NCBI RefSeq assembly: GCF_963678635.1
Contig: NC_087063.1
Span: forward strand, 75,535,617-75,599,616
DNA length: 64,000 nucleotides
Origin: Symsagittifera roscoffensis
Taxonomy: Eukaryota > Xenacoelomorpha > Acoela > Convolutidae
Direction of reading: 5' to 3'
Position 1 is the stretch's first letter; each line of letters begins with the position of its first letter. The notes beneath the pieces were generated by a model. It saw only the letters and a program-made list of their open reading frames with translations, ran no database searches and was not told the origin of the DNA. The translations under genes were made by a program, and so were the position numbers. This document shows, piece by piece, positions 41,667 through 54,913 of this stretch.

Positions 41667-44199
41667 TTGAATGTATCCCTCCACCAAACGCTGTGTTTAG
41701 CGTCTTGTATGATAATAGTACGACCAATAATTGTAATAATCCTCCGCTTATGCGTCTTAAAAGAACGCAAAATTTTGCGCGCTAATTATCTCAATAAATT
41801 GGCCAATAATCAGTTTTCAAACCCCATAGCTTTACGAAAATTGATTACAGGTAAAATATAATTTTTCAATTTGAGTTCAGAAAAACAATCTTTCAGATGG
41901 TATAGAAAATTTTCGTCAAAATGCTTAAAGTCAAGAATGCACTGAATAAAAAAAACACCGCAATCAAAAATATTCCGTTTTTTCTAAGTCGGAGCAGAAA
42001 AAGGACCCAATCATGAACATTCCGCATTTTCTTCGTAAGTTGGAACAAAAAAGCACCCAATTAAGAATATTCCGCATTTTCTTCTGAAGTCGGCAGGGGT
42101 CGAATTCTTGCAGAAATTTTCAATTACAGTGCAAAGTTGCCTGTTAAAAAAAACTTGGAAGTTGCGTTTTGGCTTATTGCTTCTTGTTGAATTACAAAAA
42201 CGCAAAATGAGGTTTTACCAAAGAAATAATTTACCTTGTTTTCAATTTCTTGCCTTCACGATTTCTTCTATAAATTTTCAATTTGTAGTGACTTTTATGA
42301 ACAGCGTTATCCAAATTTATTCCTTTGAATAGCCGAGGCTTTGAATCATTTTTTAACGTTTCTTACAAACTCGTCTAAACTTCTGCATCATCCGAGAATG
42401 GAGTTTGAGAAACATCTACACTTGCTCTGAACATTTCCTCCTTTTCTGTTGCCTCATTTTTTTCAAATCTTGAAAACTTGTCTTCTCTACTTATGGTGTA
42501 TCTGTAACCATCTGCTGCTATCAGTTGATAAGTATGTGAAATGTTTGTGTAAAATATATCTAGAGCCAAAAATGCTTTGGTTCAACAATCGTTCGAAACT
42601 GACTCTTTTTTTTGCTGTTCAACTCAGCAGCTTCCAAATTTGAGGCATAAAATCACATAAGTAAATGTCTACAACTAAAAATTTTAGAAAATTTTTAATG
42701 AATCTTTAGTTACCCACTTTTTAGTTGAATTCCCCGAGTCAAATAATCTATCAACGATTTATTGCTATTCTTTTTTAGAAATGGAAATTTTTATGATTAC
42801 ATTTTGTATTGCAATCTAGGTCTTGAAAAACGCTAAATTTTTTTCTTGAATTATTGTGTGATTTTCTCTGTCTGCTAATTTTTACTCTAGAGCCTCACAA
42901 GATCTTTTGTCCTTTATATCTTGCAGCCTGATTTGATCACTGCTTGCTTTTGGTTTCTAATATGGGTAAATTTCTTAAAATCTATCGTCACATCTATCTC
43001 TAAACAATTTACATTAGAAAACTCGCACACAAGCCTGCTCTTCAAAATGAGTTAAACTTGTCCTTGTTCTCGGAAAGGACATCTTTTCAGTTTTTGACCT
43101 TTTTCTGAACTAAAATATTTTACCTCCTGAATATTTAGACACATTTAAACTCTGATCAAAAGCAAATAGAATAATTATCTCAGCCCAGTTTTCCCCTTGC
43201 GAAAATCCAATGTCTCCGTTTTTTCAGAGAAACGTCATTGTTGCAATCAACAAAATCACTCATATGTATAATTTTTTGCCTAAAATTGATTTGAAAACCA
43301 ACAGTCTGTCTGCCAAATAACACGTTGCCGAATTAGCTAAAGTTCACTCTCAGATTTCATACTTTCTACAGCAGTGTAGATGTTCGTCATTTCTGCCAGG
43401 CATCCTTTTCAAAACAAAAAGCAATATGTTTATCGTCTAACAAAAAATGAGTAAATTTTAGTAATTTATCAAATGAAATACTTTTTATATCAGTTTCAAT
43501 CTCCGCGTTGTGCTTTTTTTCTGGAGCTGAGTTCACTGAGACCCGCATTTTCAGCTTTTGGAACCGAGTTTTTAAAACTGTAGTTTCTAAGAATGATGAT
43601 TCCACTCAAGGCCCTGGCCTTCTCTTCCTCGCTCTTCGCAAACTGTGTTGCCCTACCTACATCTTTGCAGTTCTCTATCCTCACTTGTTTTGATTTGGTT
43701 CTATCCTCGCCTTTCTGTTTGATAAATTGTCTTCCTTAATCTGTTTTTTCTCTTTGTCACAACTCCAAAGCGATCCCCGAGCTTTTCGTTTCAATAATCA
43801 GGCAATTTCGCTTCCTGACTTTTCACCTGTATTTGTGGATCTGGTTCCATAGCCTAATAAGGTTAATGCAGCAACAAACGGATGATTAAGAGGATTGAGT
43901 AAATGAGATTTGAGTGTTAGTTCCAGTACATTTGTAGTATTTCAGATCAAATATGTATGGTGAATTAACCGCTTAAAATTGCTCAAACCAGTATTTCAAT
44001 ATTCAAGTTTTAACCAGCTATTTTTGATTAAAAAACTAGAATTGATTTTTCTGGTTGAGCCGACTAAAAAAGATCGATTCCACTTTAGTTAGGAGAATTA
44101 ACCAAAACACAACATAGCCGAATTTAGTTTATTTATTAGCTGTTTGTATTTTTTAAACTGACTTTAATTACAGAGTAAAGATCACTGAGCAATCCAAAT
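41667..44199. other. Intergenic sequence; dispersed repeat and uncertain minus-strand exons
   Basis: Around 41940-42130 the motif AATATTCCG or CATTCCGCATTTTCTT occurs three times about 60-70 bp apart, related to 57300-57350. On the minus strand, 42495 to 42375 reads SREDKFSRFEKNEATEKEE and ends SDDAEV-stop, and 43605-43387 is an open, charged frame. Both could be exons of an unknown gene, but no family or convincing splice pair is visible. I would treat them as unproven. Confidence 0.25.
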
Positions 44200-47100
44200 G
44201 AAACTGAAAATTTCGTCCGGAGAAGGTCGAAAAATTAGTGGCTACCTGGTCAAAAAATTACTCGTGGCAGAGTAAAAAAAAATTAAATATTGTCGTGTCA
44301 TAGATGAAAAATTACTTGCGGTGTTTTGGAAAAATTGATCGCGGCATGCTGAAAAAATTAAACGCGGCGCGGCGCGGTTTTTGTTTTTTTTTGTCTGTTC
44401 GTTCACTAAAATTGTTACAGATAAAGTTTTAAGATTCACAAAAATTTACTATTCGGCCTTGCAGAGTAGTTCCAGTATGTTCTTCTTGTAATGATATTCC
44501 TCAAAAATGATATGACTCTTGAAGAGCAGAGCTATTTAGCAATTTTCTCACTTTCTTGAAAAGTTGGGAATTGTTGAGCAGATCCATGGAATACCATAGC
44601 TGTGATACCGTGCTGCAACAAAGCCGAATGAACGGAACTAGAACCGACACAGATACGGTAATTGCGTAAGGCCTCCCTTGCGACGTTATAAGATCTAAAC
44701 ACGTGGACAATTTCATCAATGTTTGGTTGAATGTGTGCGGCGTGGTCTGCTACTGATGTCTCTTAATTTTCTTTTTCTTCTTTCAGGTAAAGTACATACG
44801 ACACTTTTTTGGAATGGCTCAGAAAAAAAACACGACTTACAAGAAAAGTCCTCAAACGAGAATAAAATTTAGGCAACCGATTCCTGGCTTACATTTGAAT
44901 CCATCATTCTTCATCTCCTAGCAAAGCAATTGAAATCAGATCTAGTTGACAATCTCCCCTTATGCTATCTAATAAAGAAATTTCACCCCTGTGCTCTAAA
45001 CAGCTAATTAGGACGTGCTAGATGATCAGTTTGAGAAATGCAAGTTGCTGCATTCTAATTGGTCGAACGTTCAACCAATTGCATCTTTTTGGCAATCAAC
45101 TTTCTTTCTTGAAAAGTTGGGAATTATTAAGTAGATACATGACAATGCATTTGCCATCATTGTGATAAAGATAAACCTGAGAAACATAAGGCCTGCCCTA
45201 TTGAGCCGCAAAGTCCACTAAATTACCAGGCAATCATTTTGAGGCAATCATTTTGCTGAGCTTTAGCTATTTCGAGGCAAGCTATTCATTCAAGCAAAAA
45301 AATCTTGAAAAAACTTCAAAAGTAATTTGGCTTAAACAAGTTCGCAAAAGGTTTCTAGGCAGGCCAGATCATTCTCATACCGTGAATTGCATCAAAAAAG
45401 CCAACACAACATTCCTCTAGGCAATTTTTGAAAACTAAAAAAAAACTGCGGTTTTTATATCTTGATCCAATTAGCAAAAAAATATATTTATAAGTCTGTC
45501 ATTCAAGCAGCAAAACTTCTTATTGCTATTTGAAATTACCTTTTAGCGTGAATCGTATCGCAAAACTGAACATTTCAAAAGAAAGTTAGGGAGCGAATCT
45601 GTTCGCCAAAATATGAAGTTTTTCTTAGCAAGCTATTCAAGCAATAAACCTACAAATTGTCTTTGTCATGTCCTTGCGTGATTCGGTTTGCAGAAATTGT
45701 CAAGGTTTTTCTGAGCAAGCCAGACTAGCACTGAACCTTTTGAATTGTTACAAGACATTTCATAAAGAATAGTTTGTCATGAAATTAAAGCTTTTCTTAG
45801 CAAGTAATGAAATAGTGAAACTCCAAACGAAGGGTCCAATTGCAAAAAAAAAACAATTTCTAAGCAAGCCGTTGAACCATTCAAAGTTTTGAATTAAATG
45901 AAGTTATAGCTGCGATCAACTAGAAATAAATTGAAGTTCTTTTGTTTCGAGCATACTAAAAAGCATGGGCAAAAAGAAAACTTTGAAATGCAACAAGCTG
46001 GTTTCATTGCTTGAATTAATTCACTAAAACAATTTTAAGCAAGCAACTTAACACAGTTTCATGAACTCCAGATTCTTTTATTAGTTTTGATCTTTTAAAA
46101 AAAATTTGTTTGTTTCCGAAAAAAGTTATGAATACTTCATTTTGTTTTCATTGCTTGAATCATATTGCAAATTTCTCCTTTTTTAAAACAAGATATTTAA
46201 CAAAAAACACTTTGTTCAATTCAAGTTTTTTTTATAGTTTGAGCAAATGGGTGAAAATAATAGTTTTTTCTCGAAATCAGTTGAGCCATGGAACGTTGAA
46301 AGCATACGTTGTTTCATAGCGAGAATCTGTTAGCGAACGTTTTCATGGGCAAGCCACTGAACAACAAAACTCTAATAAATCAAGGAAATTTCTCAGTTTG
46401 ATTGGATTCGATAAAATTTATGCCCTTTTTCAAGCAACTGAATAACAAATAAAATTTACAAAAAAAAATTGTGTTTTTCATATCTTGATGCAAGCGGAAA
46501 TAGTTTAAAATTTTCTGCTCGGGCAATAGAGCAAAAAAACTTTGGAAAAGTTTGAAATTAATTTAAAAGCGGCAATCTTTTCACAAATTGTTTGAGTTTT
46601 TGCACGCAAGCTTTGAGCAATAACACTTTGAATTATTTTCAGTGGTTTGAAAAACTAAAAATCCCCGGTCAATTACAAACTTCTACTAAACAGTTCTTTG
46701 TTAGTAATCACTAAAAATGAGACTCGGAGAGATTAGACAATGGAACCCTTTGACCCTCAAACGCCTACCTTAAGTAGAAACTCAAGTTATTATATTATCA
46801 GGATACATAAAAAAATATGATCTTTTTTCCAAATGGATGAAACCACAAATTTTTTGGTGCAATTGTGATGAAATATTTTTTAGCTAAATTAGGCCACATT
46901 TAATTCATTATCATCTATCCTTGATAGCACTTTTGAGTAGTAGTCAAGAAAAACTAAAAGAAAAAGATTTCTTCTGTTTTTCCGTTTTTTTTAAGAATTC
47001 AAGATGTCTCAAATCGTCTTTATCTTCTAAATTACGAGCTATTGGAAAGCCAAGTTTTGGCTTTGAAATTGCAACATCAAACTAAACGTCCGTTACTAGA

Positions 47101-47514
47101 GTTAATATAACAGCTTCTGGAAGGTGAAATTTTGGCATTTAATTACAGCTCTTAACTGCAACTCTAAAAGCATGCAGGCACTTGTACAAAATGTTGAACT
47201 TAAAATTACTTTTGAGTTTTTTCTTGTTTTGAGATTATTTTAAAGATTCGTAATTTCGTCTTTATCTCCTAAGCTACCTAATTCCTGGAAATTCAAAGTC
47301 ATTAGCATTACAACTCAAAAACACCGTCATTTGCATGCAACCAAGAATTGAAAATTTTGATTAAAAACCATAAATGAAAATGTAGTCAATGTAATGTTTT
47401 CTCAAAGACAATCTGTTTAGTAATCTGGCCTTGCCTAAATAAAACACCCTAAGTATAAATTCCAAACTTCAGATTCAAGAATTTTCGAGAGCATTCATAC
47501 CTTGTTTTGCTTCC
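44200..47514. other. Intergenic sequence made of degenerate repeats
   Basis: CTTGAAAAGTTGGGAATT occurs near 44557 and 45107 in similar surroundings. From about 45260 to 46660, GCAAGC-containing motifs (TTAGCAAGCTATTCAAGC and variants) recur with spacings near 80-90 bp or multiples, a decayed tandem array. From 46900 to 47400, two about 260-bp blocks share CGTCTTTATCTYCTAA. No gene is supported. Confidence 0.4.
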
Positions 47515-47705
47515 ACTTGTCCTGGGCTGCCCAGCCATGCCTTGCGCTGCCATGCCCTGCCTTGATCTGACCCTACTTGCTCTGCGCTGCCCTCCGCAGC
47601 TGTGCGCTGTCCTGTCTTACCTTAAGATGCCTTGACTTGCCCTGCCTTGTCTGTTCCTCTTTGACTTACGCTGCTCCTCTCTGCTCTGTGCTGTCTTGCT
47701 GGCCC
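47515..47705. repeat. Decayed CTGCC/CTTG-rich minisatellite
   Basis: About 190 bp of pyrimidine-rich short repeats such as CCTGCCTTG and CTGCGCTGCC, clearly unlike the flanks. A 67-codon open frame overlaps part of it and has no independent support. Confidence 0.7.
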
Positions 47706-48539
47706 ACCTTCACTCACCGCAAAAGGTGCCATCTGTTTTGCGATTTGAAAAAATTGGCCTTAAAAGCTTTCTTTATTTAGGTTCACTATTTTGCTTTAAA
47801 AAATTATGAAACCTTGTTTACGATAGTTTTCACTCTTCGAATATCATTTGGCGTTGAAAAGGTGACATTTTTGTCTGAAAAACTTTGAAAATCAAAAAAC
47901 ATAGTTTTCTCTGAAATTTACTATCCAGAACTCTAACATATTATAATACCTAGGGTTAAAAGCCTTCCGGTATTGAACATTAAGAATGCTATATCAGCGA
48001 AAACGAGAGCCAAGAGTCAAGAAAATTTTTAGTAAGTCATCGATCAAACAATCTTACCATCTAAAACTGACCGTAAAAACTCTGAAACCTATCTTAATAC
48101 ATTGGGAAAGTTATTAATTTTTTCCGCGAAGCTACGCTAGTCTGGGAATTTTTTCTGTTTGTTTTGTGATGGCAGCAAAAAGAAAATGAGTTCCAAATAA
48201 GTTCCATACTGTCTTATTACAAAACTCTCTTCTCGAGCAATTTTTTTTAATTTCTTCATGAAGGTTTTTGAAGGTGAAATTTTATCAAAAATAGTCAATA
48301 ATGCTAAAATATTAATTGCAAACGTTTTATGATACAAGAAAAAGTAGACGCGCCGCCACTCATAAAAAACCTGGCAGGTGGCTGAAGAAAAACACGACTG
48401 TAAAACAATTTGATGTTTCGACTTAAGATAAAGACTGATGGCACGAAATTAACCCCTGGCGCGACTGCTATGCTCAGTTTGAATATGGGGTGCATCGCGA
48501 CTTACGAAGTCTTTTCTTCGGCAGCGGTTCTTGACTTGG

Positions 48540-48810
48540 GTAGTTGCTAAAGAATCAGCTGTAATACCATCAAAAGTTGTGTAGTTGTATAGGTATTATT
48601 TGATGTAAGGATGCAAGCTGTTGTGAAATCATCAGTTGCTGTACAAGTGTTAGTATGCTTGAAAAAAAATCTGGTTGTAAAACAAAAGTAGTTGTGTTGA
48701 TTTCGTTAATTATCAGCAGTTTTAGCAGTTTCAGTAAAAGCACCCGTTTTTGAAAAACCATCACAATTTAGATAAATATCAGTAGTTTTTAAAGTATGAG
48801 AACTTGTAAG
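48540..48810. repeat. Degenerate CAGTAGTTGTAAAAGT minisatellite, first block
   Basis: Motifs such as ATCAGTTGCTGTACAAGTG, CAGTAAAAGCACC and ATCAGTAGTTTTTAAAGTA recur about every 20-30 bp. The same family appears at 49795-50050. The units are too diverged for a firm consensus by eye. Confidence 0.5.
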
Positions 48811-49007
48811 AACACCACCTGCACTGAAATTTCAAGATAATTACCGATTATAGTAGGTTTTCATGGTCAATCTTTACAAAATCCGAAAACAATTGGTTAT
48901 TATCGATTTAAAATGGATTATGATTTTCTTTTTTTCGAAGGTTATGAAGGTTTATGAACGGGGATTGGCTACTGAACGTAACGCCCAAACTTTTTTTATA
49001 CAATCAA

Positions 49008-49175
49008 ACCCCCCCCCCGGTAAACATCTCCCAGGGGGATGGTTGATAGAACAAAATCTTGAGGAGAGATTACACTTTAAGGGGTGGTAAGAGGTGGAAG
49101 GGTGTGTGGGGGGAAGGGGGTGTGCAAGTAGGTACGAAAGTCAATCCATGTGGGGGGGGGGGGGGGGGGGGGGTT
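49008..49175. repeat. Poly-C and poly-G rich stretch
   Basis: A run of 10 C near 49010, then G-rich sequence (GGTGTGTGGGGGGAAGGGGG near 49098) and an uninterrupted run of 22 G at 49152-49173. The G-rich strand could form quadruplexes. The length of the G run is likely to vary or to be misread. Confidence 0.85.
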
Positions 49176-49794
49176 GCACACAGGGATGAATATGCTCTTT
49201 CGGGTTTCAATTTTGCAGAACGCTGCAACAAATAGAGTGAAAACTTCACTTTTGCAAAAAATAATCGATTTTCATCTTTTTTATTTCCAAAAATAATCGA
49301 TTTCAATGAAACAAAAATTGGATTATAATTGATTATAATTGATTATAATGGTCTTTTGAGTGTTAATAATAATCTTTTAAAGTTCCAATTAAAAATATTT
49401 TTTCATGGTTAGATGGGTGATAAATATATTAATTATATAGGTTTAATTTTTTGCCGATATAGTTCGCCATAATCGATTATTTTCCAGGAAGCTCTACCCG
49501 TGTGACCATCCTATAAAAACACAATTCCATCCAGTGTTGTATATGGGGCTTAGGTAGAGATCGACAAAATTTGTAGGCATCAGCAAAAACTAACGTCGTA
49601 AGCTTAGTGGCTTTTTCAGTAATTTCATGAAGCACAAAGAGCCTTATGGCCAAAAAATCAATTTCAATTTTCAAGAAAAATCACTATCTCACAACCTTCT
49701 TTTAAGAAAAGTCCTTATCTCGTAACATTCTTCGAGCCTAATTTTTTTTTTAAATTGTAAGATAGCGGCTTTTGTTCAACCCGGGTAGAGATGA
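49176..49794. other. Intergenic, no gene seen
   Basis: AT-rich sequence with a short triplication of GATTATAATT near 49320-49350. No open frame has recognisable content. Confidence 0.4.
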
Positions 49795-50050
49795 GAAAAT
49801 ATATAAAGTATTAGTAAGTGTAACAACATCAGTAAAAGTATCGGTACCTGTTATAATATCATAGCAGTCTCATAACTTTCAGTGCATTTGTTAAAATCAT
49901 AGGTTGTATCAGTATCAGTATTAAGCAAAAATTGAGATTGACTGAAAGCATCAGTAATTTGAAAAGTTTCAGTAGTTGTAAAAGTGTCGCTAGCTGGTCA
50001 AGTATCAGTAGATCCGAAATAGAAGTATCATTAATGGTTGAAGTGTTTTA
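49795..50050. repeat. Degenerate CAGTAGTTGTAAAAGT minisatellite, second block
   Basis: ACATCAGTAAAAGTATCGG, TATCAGTATTAAGC, TTCAGTAGTTGTAAAAGTG and AGTATCAGTAGATCC follow one another with spacings of about 20-30 bp. It is the same motif family as 48540-48810, about 1.2 kb away. Confidence 0.5.
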
Positions 50051-51399
50051 CACATGCGAGAAGTAATTATTTTTGCACGTCAAGGATTCTTCGAAACTCC
50101 ACTCTTCGCAAGTAACTCTTCCGGGTGCAAAATAATAAGGCTTGTTATTCAAGCCCTCTCTCCAACTCGTGCTTATACTACATTAGGCTTTAGATTACAA
50201 AAGTAGAAACCATAAGCAAATTTTTCTTATAATTTTCAGTTTGCTTGAGTTGTATTTTTTTAAACAAAAATCTAGATCTAATAAATTATATTTTTTGACT
50301 TTTTGAAAAACATCAATTTTGAATGGCACTTACATTTTCATGTATTGGCACTTAGAATATTCCAGTTGAGTCTATTTCCTGTTTTGGCAAAAGTAATCTT
50401 GTTTTAGGAGTAAACCATCTGCTCAATCAAGTTTTCCGAAAAGTCCTGTTTTGAACAACCTTCCAATTTATCTGCCTGTTTATAATTACTTCAAAAACTA
50501 CTTCAGAGCTAGGTATAGCTGAGGAAAAGTAAAGACCTCAGTTTTGTGCTTAGTGAAATCCAAATACAAAAGTTAAAGAGTATGGATTGCGGATAAAAAT
50601 ATGGCGGTTGATTGCGGATTAAAAGTAATGACTAAAACGTATAAAACTTGCACACGGACTCCAGTAGATTTGCAACTATTCTTGAAGGGTTGGCACAAAG
50701 TCTAAAGTTACCTGCGTTGCCTGTCTATTTTTTTTTAATTTGTCAGTTAGTTTTTCGAATGCTGAATTTAAAGTGACTTTTTTTTACTGACTGAAAATTT
50801 AAAGTACCACAGTTGCGTGTCACGGTGATAAAAACAACTAATCTAGACATCATTTTTGGGAGAAATTTTGTTTTCGAGTTGGTGCTACTTTTATACTTAA
50901 GATAAAGTTCCCCTGAAAATCAGGAACCTTAAAAACATTAAAGGAATTCAATAAATTATATTAAACAACTGTGATTCTAATAACATTTTAGAAAAAATCG
51001 AAAACTTGCCAGTGCCAAGAAAAACCCGAGTCCTGAATAGCAATCACTGACACCATGAAAAAAGCGCGTCATCAATTGCACCTAATGCGACTTTGAAAAA
51101 AAAAACAATTTCAAACAGTTTCTGTACCACGGGATTTTTATGACCACCAAACTCCAAATGTTTTTAGTAAGTGTAGGATCGGTGATCCTAACACTTTTTG
51201 CAAAACTTAGAGTTCAATTGAGAGCTTTCCTTGAGAAATTCCTGCAGTATGATGAAGGTTAGTGAGTATTACGTAGCTCGGTATTGACGAGTCAATACGA
51301 TAAGCATAAAAATAAACAAAGAGTCAAGTCCAAAATAAGTTTGAATCTTCGAAGCAACAGTCCTTCCAATTGCTGAAAACCCAGGGGAGTAAGATGTGA
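50051..51399. other. Intergenic, no gene seen
   Basis: AT-rich sequence without a supported open frame, RNA gene or strong repeat. Confidence 0.4.
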
Positions 51400-52480
51400 T
51401 AACCCCCCCAAATGAAAACTACCGGGGCTAGCTTTATGAAACTCCTAGCGCGGATAATAGAGATGATTTGATCCGGGCATATGTATGTATTGTAACTTAA
51501 CCAAAATATAGTATGTTACAGAAATAGTTGGGGAAAGCTTAAGTTTAGAACCCCAGACCCCTTGAACCTCTACTTCCGGTGCTATGCCCTAAGCAAAAAG
51601 TCCCCACCCCGACTTCCGGAAGTCGTTTCTCAGCCCCCACTGATTGCAGGGAGCTAGAACTTTGAGATATCGTAGGTAGTAATGAAGTACATCATGTGTT
51701 GTAATTTGAGCCAAATCCAGCGGTTAAACCGGAAGTTATTAGCACTTTGGAAAACCACCCCTTATACCGGAAATAGGCTATGTGCGCAAAATAACGAGCG
51801 AAGGCATATTGATTTTACGGCGGCAATATTCACTACAACTAATCCTCAAAAAAACCCAGGTGAGTGAAACCCCTTCCGCAACTCCTTCCGGTGCTAATAG
51901 CATTTTCCCGGGAAGAGTGATAATGGACAATATAAATGGGATAACTTGGAAAGTGTTAACGGGATACGGATGAAACTTGGTAGGTCGGACCCCTATGGGA
52001 TTCTAAACCTGAATGTGGAAGATTGGCCCCGGGTCCCAGAGGAAATTGGTAGTAATAGAAGCATAGCATGGGAAGTTGGACTTCCAAAAAAAACATGAAT
52101 GGATGAAAAACTTAACCAGCTCCCCGGAGAAGGATTTGCAGCGCAATTTGACCCATAATAGAAGAATTACGTTCTTCTGATAGCTAGAAGGTCGGAATTT
52201 GAATATGGTATAGATCGGAGCTTTAGATATTTGGAATGAAGTAGCGTCATATAAAAAGGGTCCTCCCTACCCGCGGGAGGTCGAGATATTAATGGAATAA
52301 TTTTTAAAAAAACCTTGGGAGATTGGTTAATTAAACATAAAACGGTTTGGAGGTGAAATTGGACTTTCAATTTGCACAACTTAGCTAGAGATACCTATAA
52401 TGAACTTGGAATTTAAAGTAGTGTCGTCAGAGGAAAAATTCAGTGAAGACCTTGCGAAATGAGTACCAAAGTAAATATCA
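51400..52480. repeat. Degenerate long repeat with CCGGAAGT/CCCC motifs
   Basis: The composition changes here. Blocks of about 170-260 bp share TAGCTAGA or GAGCTAGAA, GAGATAT, a TTTGAnCC phrase, and phrases such as ACTTCCGG or CCGGAAGT and CCCC runs (for example 51540-51620, 51645-51780, 52165-52290). They look like old tandem copies of one sequence. No gene is supported. Confidence 0.4.
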
Positions 52481-54079
52481 GGAATTGTGGGGACGACATA
52501 ACTCTTACTATAACTAAAACTCAAATAGATTAACATTATAGAGAATGACAAGCAGCCTAGCCTTAGGTAGAACAGTGTGAGCTACTTTCAAGAAAGTTGA
52601 TTCTTATTAGTTAGAGAACAGAATGAGCTACTGGTGAGAGTAGTTGGTTCTCAGTTGGAGTGAGAACAAAAAATAGCTACGGTTTCTCAATAGCTAGAGA
52701 GCAATTGATAGTGAGAGATAGTCTAGATGGTTCTCCGAGTGAGATTAAGAATAGCGAAAGTAGGAGATCTGTCAAAGTACCTCAAAGGAATAGTGATCCG
52801 TAGTGACACTATCAAGTTAAGCAGGTCAGACTGAGTGATTGTGAGGAATTACTGCGAGTAATTCATTAATCATGCTTCTCTAGAGAAAAAAAAATGTCAG
52901 CTAAGTCAGTTGTGATTCGAATTGCAATTAGGCAATTGTATTGATTGATCGCGGGCCCCTTTCTTTTTGATTAGATTACTAGATTACATTCGGGTTGTCT
53001 AAAACCTTCTCTATTTGGACCAGTAATTATTTGATTTTTGTTACTACTGGAAATTCTTGGGATCAAGGAGAGTGGATGAGACAGCCCAAGAGCAGCATAA
53101 AAAGGGAGGGAGCAAGTAACAGAATACAGTACAAAATAGTTGCCACCAACTTAACCTTTTCGGGATTGTAGACAGTAGTGAATCCCAATGAATTCATTAC
53201 CAGAGGGACCACTTTGCAGTGCCGTTAAGTTAGAGTGTGTGAAAGGACCTAGAGAGGCAATCTCCAAAAATCTAAACATAGCAAAATGGTTTTCGAATAA
53301 CCGTAACAAAGAATGCTGTTTAGTGCATATATAAGCGATTTTTGAGAAAAGGTCTCTCACATTTTTTCTGATACTTTGACTTTGAAAATAATTTTGCAAA
53401 CCATTACCTAACCCACTTTTTTATATTGCAAACTTAATTTTGCAGTTATAACTGAAGAAAAAAAGATAAGTAAAATTTTATGCAAAAAAAACAAACTTTG
53501 GAAATTGTTTTGTTATATTTCTGTTGATGGCGCAGAAATTTGATTTCCTATTAAACTCATCCTGTTTTGATCCAAAAAACTTCTACTAACAGTTGTTATC
53601 TTGTTTTTACAAAAAAAAATTAAATTGATTAACAAAAACAGTGTATTGCTAAAATTTTGGAAGTTCTGTGATATTCCATGTTTGAATAGAGGCGTGGATC
53701 TAAGAAGTTTTCCAGGGCCGAGAAGGGGGTCGGTTTATCCAAAAAAAAAATTTATCGGCCTCTTATAGGTCGGCCAAATTAATTTTCTGAGCTTCTCCAA
53801 ATCACTATAATGACCGCAGGCAATTTTTGTTAAAAAAATAAGCCATAAAAAGCGTTTTTGGGCACTTTTTGGAAAGTTTTGACCAAAAAATCGCGTTTTC
53901 TCGGCGCGTGCTCCCCCCCCCCCACTCCTCAAAATAAGTATACATTGGCGCCAAAGACGCTTTTAGAAAAGTTTTAAGGTCAGTCATCCAAATGTGGATA
54001 TCTCAAAATAGTACAAAGGGGGACCCATTGGGTCGCCAAGGGGTCGAATCCCCGAGGGGGTGGGGAGTGGGTGGGGATG
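52481..54079. other. Intergenic sequence before the segmental duplication
   Basis: 52560-52790 is low-complexity sequence made of GAGNNAG-like words (AGAGAACAGAATGAGCTAC). A C run lies near 53913-53923, in a stretch of TE-like appearance (53690-54070) with no frame I can identify. No gene is supported. Confidence 0.35.
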
Positions 54080-54535
54080 AACCGTAGCGAATCAGATTTT
54101 TTAAGCAAATTTTCAGCGAATCACATTCAAGCACCTAACTTAAATTCAAAAAGCAATTTTTTTTTTGGGTGGAATAAGTAGAAAGGCCAAAATTCTAGTC
54201 ATATAACTCGATGTTTTTCGGAAAAAGAAAGCAATACAATTCCTAAACATAGAAAGTATGTTAGGCAAGAATGCACTTCAGCAGGCTCGCCTCAACCTGT
54301 AGTGGCTTGAACCGATCACTGATCGACAGGCAAAACGCCACCAGAAAAAGCCAAAATTTCAGTCAAACTAAACCTTCTGGTAATTTTGATTTTACAGAAG
54401 CATAATAAATCCATATTTGCTTTTTGAAAATATTTAGGCCGGTTAACTACAACATAACCAACAGGATTTTAACACGGATTTTATGCTTAAAATAAGTGTT
54501 TTTTTTAAAAAAAATTCTATAAAAATCTAATAACA

Positions 54536-54840
54536 CTATTTTTTGTGTTTTTTGTAATCTACCGCCCTGTAGTAAACGTCCAACTGGTTTGAGTCTGGTG
54601 AAGGTTGATAATCACACCAGGCAGTCGCGCAGTTTTTATTTAAGAACTGCCCCCACTTCTGCTCTCTGTATACGTCCGAAGTTCCGACCCGATGAAATCC
54701 AGTCCAAAAAAGCCCGGTGTACTCAGGGCCGTATCTTCCTTCATAGAACCAGAGCAACCCTAAGCGAACCACATACTTTCTTAAGTTTTGACAGTTTGAG
54801 AATATTTTAACGAAAATATATCTACTGCTTTGATTCCATA
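54536..54840 (-). pseudogene. C-type-lectin-like exon of the broken gene, copy A
   Basis: On the minus strand the frame reads FSNCQNLRKYVVRLG, then EYTGLFWTGFHR, KWGQFLNKNCATAW and YQPSPDSNQL. The FWTG, the spaced Trp residues and the QP-x-x-x-N stretch suggest part of a C-type lectin-like domain. Its final Cys-containing part would need another exon that I do not see. It is colinear with the intact-looking copy at 58088. It is called a pseudogene because the upstream exon of this copy is frameshifted; the exon itself is not damaged. Confidence 0.45.
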
Positions 54841-54913
54841 TTGTGGTAAAACGGGCTTTGGCCAATTATAATTTTTTTGGCCAACCTTAATCGTCCATAG
54901 ACAAAAACGTTTT

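Noticed and set aside
43387-43684. Two overlapping minus-strand frames as a gene
   Set aside because: Both are charged and open but in different frames, with no clear splice sites or family match.
47577-47780. Cys/Leu-rich 67-codon frame
   Set aside because: It lies in the CTGCC/CTTG low-complexity stretch, which explains its composition.
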